Shown here piece after piece: positions 56,498-64,000 of a stretch of DNA of 64,000 nucleotides. Source of the stretch: Allodiplogaster sudhausi (Eukaryota; Nematoda; Chromadorea; Rhabditida; Diplogasteridae); the NCBI GenBank assembly GCA_945643635.1, contig CALZFC010000043.1:518501-582500 (forward strand), written 5' to 3'. Position 1 is the stretch's first letter. Each line of letters begins with the position of its first letter. The position numbers were made by a program, and so were the translations under genes. Below the pieces are notes generated by a model. It did not search any database, had not been told where the DNA came from, and saw only the letters and a list, made by a program, of their open reading frames with translations.

Positions 56498-57936
56498 TCA
56501 CTCTTCCTTCATGCAAGAGATGCCCATCTGGTCGCAGCCTACTCGTTGGTCTTGTTTCTTCTTCTTCATTCGACGGTTCTGAATTGCATCTTATCCTATT
56601 TAGTTAACAGGGACTTCAGGGAATTCAACGAAAGCTAGTTAGAATTGAAAATACTGAGGAATAGAATGCAATAATACATAAAGAGGGATAAGAGAGAGCG
56701 AACCTGGAACCAGATCTTGACTTGTCTTTCGGTGAGACTCAGTGCCATTGACAACTCGAATCTCTTTTGCTTGCTGACGTATGGATTGTACAGGAACTCC
56801 TTCTCCAGTTCGAGTGTTTGGTTCTTCGTGTAAGGCTTTCTCTTTTTCCGAGAATGATTGCCAGTCCAGTCAAGGGAAGCCGGTTCTGGAATGAGGAAAC
56901 CAACCATAGGACGCCAACACATTCTACAGTTAATATGTCTATTTAAAAGGGAGCACTTCCTTTCAAATGAGGGTTCTATTTCTCGCTGTCTACAACGAGT
57001 GAGACAGTGGGAGGGAGAGGGGGTGTGTTTGAAATTAATTTATTTGATAACTGGTTAAAACGTAGAAACAAGTAAATATTGAGAGAAGTCTCCATCGACT
57101 CCTCTAGAGAAACTCTTGCCGATTAAATCTATGTACCTAGAATAAAATGAAAAAAAAAAAATTTTTTTGAGACCTTTATGAGGCTACCAGACGTGCTTAA
57201 CGAGAGAAGCTCGCTCTCTTTCCCTCTCGTTCTCTCCCTCTCTCGCTTTCTTTCCCTCTCGTTCTCTCCTCTCTCGCTTTTTTTCCCTCTCGCTCTCTCC
57301 ATCTCTCGCTCCCTTTCCCTCTCGCTCTCTCCCTCTCTCGCTCTCTTTCCCTCTCGCTCTCTCCCTCTCTCGCTCTCTTTCCCTCTCGCTCTCTCCCTCT
57401 CTCGCTCTCTTTCCCTCTCGCTCTCTCCCTCTCTCGTTCTCTTTCCCTCTCGCTCTCTTTCCCTCTTGTTCTCTCCCTCTCTCGCTTTCTTTCCCTCTCG
57501 CTCTCTTTCCCTCTCGCTCTCGCACTCACCTCATCTAACATTCTTTCTGTCGTTCGTCTCTCTCACCTCATCTCGCATTCTCCTTGCCTCTCTTAACACT
57601 TTAACTCTCTCCCTCTATCTCGTTTTCCTCTCTGCGAACTAGCGCGACATTTAGGGTAAAAATGTGAATGTCCGAAGTCCGCTAGGATTGAATAAAATGG
57701 AAGGAGCTTCCCCCCAATCCCCTGTTCATACTGTAACTGGTCAACGAGTGAAATGGCTCAAGTTAATCAGCGGAAATGGAATCAGAACAACGTTTTTCAA
57801 GTTCCATCGAATTTCTAAAAAAAATTCTGGAAAGGTTTTTTAAATGATGCCAAAGAAGGAGCCAAACAGAACTGACGGAAGAGAATAAGAGCAATCGAAG
57901 ACTGAGTGAAAATTAATTAGGAAGAGAGCTATTGGA

Positions 57937-57986
<50 letters not shown>

Positions 57987-58683
57987 GAGAGGGAGAGGGA
58001 GAGGAGAGAAAGAAGCGAGAGCGAACGACAGTAAATGATAGAGACAAGAGAGAGAATGAGAGTGGGAGAGAGACTCGTTCATTCGCCTTCCCGTGATTCG
58101 CCTTCCATTCTGCTAAGCACTCGCTTCGTCTTCCTCCAAACTGTCATAAAGTCGTCGTCTGTACGTATTTGCTTGCCTTAGCGGGAGAGACGGGAAGTAC
58201 GAGAGCATTGAAGGAGAGGAGAGAGAATGGAAGGAGAAGGGAGAGATCATGGAGAGACTGAAGAGAGAGCATGGAGAAAGTGGAGAGAACAGACGGCGCA
58301 GAGTGTTGTCTGTTTGAACGCATTCGCTGCATGCATTCTTCATATTAAAATGCGGCTAGATGCATGAAATGAAGAGCCACGCAGAAAGAAGCTTATTACA
58401 TTTATATGCAAAGTGAGGAAAAGAGGACTATGTACATACATACAATATATGGAAAATTACTAGCTTTTAGAGCGACAGAAATGAGAAAGAATTGGGAGAG
58501 ATATGGATTATGGAATTGTTGTAATACTACCGTATCTTTTCGCAGTCTACTGTTCAAATCTAGAAAAGAGGAACCTATAGAGTCAGAAGACGAAGAGACT
58601 TGAAGAAAGAAGGAGAGAGAAAGAGCGGAATTGAAAGGGGAGGGGGGGGGAGAATAGAAATGATGAGCGAGAGAGACAGTGAA

Positions 58684-58726
<43 letters not shown>

Positions 58727-59808
58727 GAGGGAGGGACAGTGAAGGAAAGTAAGAGTAAGAGATAGAGAGGGTGAGAGAGGGACAGTGAAAGAAAGAAAGA
58801 ATGAAGGAAAGAAAGAGAGTGGTGACAGCACCGATTCAGTCGGACTTACACATGAGAATCGGAGGTAAAGTGCCTTATCCTTTTGCCAATCTCTTTTTAC
58901 GATCGCTTGCCGTCGAATTTTTGGATTAAAAGAGTAAGCTAGCTGGTGGGTTGCATGGAAAGAATAGAACACAAGGTAGAAGAGAGAGAGTGAGTGAGAG
59001 AGAGAGAGTTAGAGAGAAAGAGAGTTATAGAGAAAGAGAGAGAGAGAAATGAGGCGATAGAGCAGAGAGAGAGAGGGAGAGAGAGACATGTAGAGCAGGG
59101 CGAGAGAAATGAACAGATAGAATAGAGAGGTACAGAGGAAGAGAGGGAGAGCGGTTAAGGAGAGGGAATAAAGAAGGGGAAAGGATATGTATGTATGTAC
59201 ATACATAGGTGACATTCAAAGCAAGAAATACAAGAGCTTGTTAAATTTGTATGTGCATTGCAACGGGACGACCAAACAATACGCTGGATAATTCTAATTT
59301 GTGCTTGATCGGAAACGGCGTTCTTTGGTGAAAGAAAATGGCGAATTTTTTTACCCAATTTGGGAATTCAATTCACATGCGAAGTTAACTAAATCACTCT
59401 CGAAGTTCATGAATACAAGTTATAATGGGTATGCAAAAATTATAAAGAATGATCTTCCTTCGATGTTCCTCCAAGAACAGAAAGGGGTCGAAAACCTCCG
59501 CATGTCCTGGACAAATGCGTGCGTAATCAATTCTTTTTTGCGGCAGATACGGGGCTAATGGGAAAATAGGTAATTTATTCTCCGACTCCCTGATTTATTA
59601 CTAAACCCATGCCACTTGGTAGATCACTTTGACATGCATTTATATTTACATAAAAGCGAATAAAGCGCAGCAAATGCTTGCGTGCAGCTATGTCTGTTCT
59701 TTCCAGTGGAGCAGTCTTCCCGATACAAAGAGTTCTCTTTCGAACGGAGAAGCACCATTCAAATCAAAAAAGTGAAATTAGGAGCGAAGGGAAGAGAGAG
59801 AAAGTAAG

Positions 59809-59839
<31 letters not shown>

Positions 59840-60443
59840 AGAGTAAAGAGAAAACAGAGGGAAAAGGATAGACAGAGAAAAAACAAAGAGAGAAAAAAGG
59901 CAGAAAGATAGAGAGATGGAAGAAAAGAAAGAAAGAGAGAGAGAGAGTTAAAGAGAGAGAGAGTGAAATGAGAGAAAGAAAGAAAGAGATATGGAAAAGG
60001 AGAGAACGAGAAGGGTAGTGCTGATAGGCGGCAATGATGAAAGGGAACAGACAAGGATGGAGGCGAGAAAAAAGATGAGCGAAGCAGTCAAGCCAGAAAC
60101 TGGGAAAGAGAGAGAGAATACTGTAGGAGAGAAGGGGAAGTAGCCAGATACCAGAACTGGAAGGTCACTTCGAAGTGGAAGAGAAATGATAGAGATGAGG
60201 TGGAGGGAAGGAAGAGGATGCCACAGATAACCGCCTAAGGTATGGTCATTATGTGGTTACCCCGATATTCTTATCCCCTATACTTCTCTCTCTCTCTATC
60301 TCTTTTTTTCACTCTTCCTCTCATGATCTCTCTATTCCTTTTTCTCGCTACCTTTCCCTCACGCTCTCTCTCTCTCTCGCGTTCTCTCTCCTACCCTCTC
60401 CCTCTCTTCTACTCTCTCTCTCTCTCCTACTTCTCTCCCACTC

Positions 60444-60489
<46 letters not shown>

Positions 60490-61377
60490 ATGTTGTACTG
60501 TCGGCCACGAATGTCCGGCTGAGCGGCGGGCCGTACGACCGTTGCGCTCGTAAAAGTTAGGCGATAGGCGCATACATTCGAAAATCGATGATTGGAAGGG
60601 AGAAGGAAGAAGGAGGGGATGGAGTTGGAAGTGAAAGAAGAGGCTGACCGCCGGCGGAGTCGAGGATGGCGGCGGCGGCTGCGGGGTAGGAAGAGGGGGC
60701 GGCGAAGGGGTACTGCTGCGAGTACGAGTAGTTCCATCCATGCATCCCTGCTGCTGCGTACATGTCGGGATGGCAGATCGGGTTGAAGGACATCATGTCG
60801 AAGCCTGCACTAGACAAGTCTGTCACTGAATTCATTCCCTGTCTTACCATTCGTGCCGAGGGAAGACCGGGACGAGCCAACTGCAGCCGTAGCAGCAGTC
60901 GAAGGAGAGGCTGTCGACGCGGCCGAGAACGCCGCTCTTTGTGCAGCTCCCCAGTCGTAGCTGAGATATCCGCCCGAGGCAGCGCTCGCTCCCCCTCCGG
61001 ACCCCCCTCCGCTGCCACTCGCTCCCACGTTCAGGGACATGCATCCCACCGAAGCTCTCGATGACGACGATCTGCAGAGACAGAGAGAGTGAGAGAGAGA
61101 GAGAGGACAGAGAGACATAGAGAGAGACACAGAGAGAGAGAGAGCGATTCTTTAGAAGACGTAGAAGATGTCAAAGAACTGACGTAGCGGGAACGGGAGA
61201 AGGGCTATGTTTGATGGAAGCAACGGCAGCAGCAGCGAGAGAAGCAGCAGTCGGTGGAGGGGCGAAGTGGCCTGGCCAGAAAGAGGAGGCAGGGGGACGA
61301 CAAGGGAGGGACACCCCTTGGGATGAAGCAGGGGAGTCGCCACTCTCTTGAGACATCATTGTCATCACTGAGAGCAT
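56498..61377 (-). CDS. Abdominal-B-class (posterior) Hox protein
   Basis: Five exons, 61184-61377, 60848-61071, 60649-60804, 56704-56885 and 56498-56578, close in phase to 278 residues. Start at [16 protein letters not shown] (61377); an upstream in-frame extension is possible. The N-terminus is Ala/Ser/Pro/Gly-rich with aromatic clusters ([27 protein letters not shown]). [13 protein letters not shown] segment precedes the homeodomain and its Trp is where HOX9/10/Abd-B proteins carry their PBX-binding Trp. The homeodomain reads [64 protein letters not shown] and RKPYTK point to Abd-B/nob-1/php-3. It is a DNA-binding regulator of posterior body identity. The homeobox is split by a 125-nt intron between Gln50 and Asn51. 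Intron 3 is 3.8 kb and full of microsatellites. Confidence 0.92.
56886..60648. repeat. Microsatellite-rich Hox intron 3
   Basis: A roughly 30-bp tandem CTCTCCCTCTCTCGCTCTCT plus TTCCCTCTCG array at 57210-57520, (GA)n at 57940-58010, 58685-58725, 58980-59100, 59805-59835, and (CT)n at 60280-60490. The unique stretches between (57540-57900, 58080-58580, 59160-59680) show no exon I can support but could hold regulatory elements. Confidence 0.85.
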
Positions 61378-61419
61378 TGCATGCGCAGCCTGGGGATTCT
61401 GAAGGCATCTCCACGTCAC

Positions 61420-61922
61420 GAGGGAAGGGAATCACTCTATCATCAGAGAGGAAAGACGGAGAGAGAGGCAGAGAAGCAGAGAAAGAGAGGCATGGAGAGG
61501 CTACACGCACGCACAAGGAGACATTCATGCTCATCAAACGTTTATTTGCCTTATCCTGGGCAAGAATAGCGGAAAGTCACTCTCACTTCTCGTGATCAAA
61601 CCATCATTACCTCTTGTCATTTCTGCTCTCTCCATCTCTCTATCCCTGTCTCTCTCTCTATCTCTCTCTCTCCCTCTCTCTCTCTCTTCGCTAACATACA
61701 TATCGCTTTCTCTCTGGCTCATTCGATCTCTATTCAATAAAAGCGACCGCTTTGCCAGCAGCACAAAGTGGAATTGCTAATTAAAAAGTTTTATAAGGGG
61801 CACCGGGCTCGTCTTATGAGCAGAGTGAATAGTAGTGGGAGCGGGCTTAGTTGAGCAACTGGCAGAGGGGAGAAAGAGAGAGAGAGCGAGAGCGAGAGAG
61901 AGAGAGAGCGAGAGCGAGAGAG

Positions 61923-61974
<52 letters not shown>

Positions 61975-62796
61975 GAAGAATAGGGACATAAGGAAACGGA
62001 GAAGAGGAGGATGGGGAGAGGGATGACTGGCAAATTAGCCCCGCCCCTTTCCCCTTTACCGTACTCGCGCTTCCACGCAGCCAGTCAAGACAAGTGTGCC
62101 TAACATGAGAGAGAAGAATATGCTCTCTCCCAACTCTCTTTCTCTCTGCCCTCTCTTCGCTCCGTTATCTCCCTTCAATTGTCTCTCTTTATAGAATATG
62201 CTTTCTCCCAACTCTCTTTCTCTCTGCCCTCTCTTCGCTCCATTATCTCTCTTCGGTTGTCTCTCTGACAGCTTTCCCGTGCACATCTCTCGCTCTTTTC
62301 ACTTCTCTTCATTGCGCTCTTCAGTTGTCCTTTTCGCCAAGCAACTCTTTCGGTTTCATTTCTGTCGATGGTGGCGCTTTCTCCCTCTTTATATAAAACA
62401 TATTATCCTGCAATAAATTAATGCGAATAAATATGCCAGTTTTTGTTAGAGAGATCAATAACACGATTCAAAAGTCCAAGAGAAGTCATTTTATTATAAC
62501 TAAAAAGTACCTTTTTCAATGCATCCGCCTAATTATACTTTCTAATAGTGCAGTTTTATCTGCCCTCCCATGTAAGAATTGTCATTTACTCATGCGAATG
62601 AAAACTAAGTTAGCCGTTACTGGCTTGTTATTTATGATCATGCGGAGCTTGCTTTGAGAAGACAAGAAATCGAACACTCGAAGAGAAGAAGTCGACTGAG
62701 ATAGGGCAAGTTGAATAGTCTCTCTCACCCCTTTCTCGCTATCCCTCTTAGGCTTCTCTCTCTTCGTCTGTCGCTATCCCTCGTAGGCCTCTCTCT

Positions 62797-62834
<38 letters not shown>

Positions 62835-63046
62835 CTCTCTCTCTCTCGCGCAGTCGCTCTCTCTCTCTCTCGCTTTGCTGCTTAATATACATCTCTTCTC
62901 ACCCCCTCTCTCAATGTCACGCCATTCTTTTACTTTTCATTTCCTTGTCTGTCATCTACCATCCCATATTTCAGTCAAGCACTTAAGCAGCGATCACCGC
63001 TTTGTCAATGGGTGGTCATTAGAGTGTTGTCATCGACTGGTGCGGC
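61420..63046. other. Upstream flank of the Hox gene, low complexity
   Basis: CT/GA repeats at 61640-61690, 61870-61975 and 62795-62870. A 74-bp segment at about 62120-62190 is repeated nearly perfectly at 62199-62266 (ATATGCTCTCTCCCAACTCT...). No gene recognised. Confidence 0.7.
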
Positions 63047-63575
63047 AGAGAGAGTGCGAGAGAAGAGAGAAGCAGAGAGAGTGCGAGAGAAGAGAGAAGC
63101 AGAGAGAGTGCGAGAGAAGAGAGAAGCAGAGAGAGTGCGAGAGAAGAGAGAAGCAGAGAGAGTGCGAGAGAAGAGAGAAGCAGAGAGAGTGCGAGAGAAG
63201 AGAGAAGCAGAGAGAGTGCGAGAGAAGAGAGAAGCAGAGAGAGTGCGAGAGAAGAGAGAAGCAGAGAGAGTGCGAGAGAAGAGAGAAGCAGAGAGAGTGC
63301 GAGAGAAGAGAGAAGCAGAGAGAGTGCGAGAGAAGAGAGAAGCAGAGAGAGTGCGAGAGAGGAGAGAAGCAGAGAGAGTGCGAGAGAAGAGAGAAGCAGA
63401 GAGAGTGCGAGAGAAGAGAGAAGCAGAGAGAGTGCGAGAGAAGAGAGAAGCAGAGAGAGTGCGAGAAAAGAGAGAAGCAGAGAGAGTGCGAGAGAAGAGA
63501 GAAGCAGAGAGAGTGCGAGAGAAGAGAGAAGCAGAGAGAGTGCGAGAGAAGAGAGAAGCAGAGAGAGTGCGAAAT
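63047..63575 (+). repeat. 27-bp minisatellite, about 19 units
   Basis: The unit GAGAGAGTGCGAGAGAAGAG + AGAAGCA repeats nearly without change; visible variants are one GGAGAG at about 63360 and one AAAAG at about 63469. The period is a multiple of 3 and contains no stop in several frames on both strands, which creates four long repetitive frames (AERVREKRE-type) that I do not take as genes. Remaining DNA to 64000 is CT-rich with nothing recognised. Confidence 0.95.
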
Positions 63576-64000
63576 ATGGAAACAACCAGAGAGAAGCAGA
63601 GAAGTGAGGATGGAGAAAGGCTGGAAAAAAATGCATAGGGCGTCGAAAGTAGTCCCGGCTTTAAATGTGAAGTGGAGTGTAGGTGGTGGTTGCAGATGTA
63701 CTGGCAATCCATCACTGCATTCCCGCATCCCACTTCTGGCCACAGTCTCCCGCTCTCTCCCTTTTCATTTCTCTCTCTCTCTCTCTCTCTCTCTACCCTT
63801 TCTTTATCTGTCTACTCTCTCTTTCTCTCTCTATTCTCTCTTTCTATGTCTTCTCTCTCTGTCTCCTATCTTTTCCTGCTGAATCAATATACAAATAACA
63901 TCTCCAAACCTAGATCTCGGCGGAGACAGAATCCTTTGCAGAGAAAGAAAGAACACAAGGAATGAGAAGCTGAGGAGAAAGCATCAAACAGCTGCTTATT

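Noticed and set aside
63047..63575. CRISPR-like array
   Set aside because: Units are contiguous without unique spacers and the genome is eukaryotic.
63005..63882. Long frames of 205-335 codons on both strands
   Set aside because: They are translations of the 27-bp minisatellite; open on both strands because the period is a multiple of three.

Overview
The window is metazoan nuclear DNA. Genes are split into many small exons by GT-AG introns (a few are GC-AG), most introns are 40-400 nt, and CT/GA microsatellites are very abundant. The gene content fits a nematode: a patched-related (PTR) sterol-sensing-domain protein, a family-92 glycosyltransferase, a secreted BPI/LBP-like lipid-binding protein and an Abdominal-B-class Hox gene resembling nob-1/php-3. 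Phylum is an inference from family content; no rRNA or mitochondrial marker is present. Exon coordinates were placed by hand from splice signals, reading phase and remembered family conservation, so edges are hypotheses even where phases close exactly.

Layout. 1-3346: 3' part of a Helitron with a PIF1-type helicase frame (one internal stop) and a terminal hairpin plus CTAG. About 4.3-7.4 kb (+): a multi-exon gene I cannot name. 7.7-13.3 kb (-): an F-BAR/SH3 protein resembling NOSTRIN, with the GT92 gene (9.2-11.8 kb, +) inside one of its introns; the first F-BAR helix appears to be coded on the opposite strand at 14.2-14.4 kb. 15.7-18.6 kb (-): BPI/LBP-like gene. 19.1-21.1 kb (-): unidentified charged, coiled-coil-like protein. 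21.8-34.3 kb (-): 18-exon PTR gene with the signal peptidase subunit SPCS3 (+) nested in its 5-kb intron 2. 34.3-38.7 kb: repeat-rich spacer. 38.7-41.6 kb (+): ERK-type MAP kinase. 43.85-47.14 kb (-): MCM5. 47.4-55.7 kb (+): large C2H2 zinc-finger gene, head to head with MCM5. 56.5-61.4 kb (-): Abd-B-like Hox gene. 61.6-64 kb: low-complexity DNA ending in a 27-bp minisatellite.

The genes do not form one pathway. They are housekeeping genes (MCM5 for replication, ERK for signalling, SPCS3 for secretion), developmental regulators (Hox, zinc-finger) and membrane, lipid or glycan genes. The most notable signals are structural: (1) a 1,135-bp piece of the zinc-finger gene copied between ERK and MCM5 and flanked by a 262-bp duplication that includes the last bases of MCM5; (2) four families of short inverted-repeat elements, all in introns and two of them at splice donors; (3) an F-BAR gene whose exons lie on opposite strands; (4) short introns filled with CT repeats pyrimidine-rich on the sense strand; (5) three GC-AG introns. 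I did not find a convincing new multi-gene system; the nearest to novel biology is the link between inverted-repeat elements and intron boundaries.
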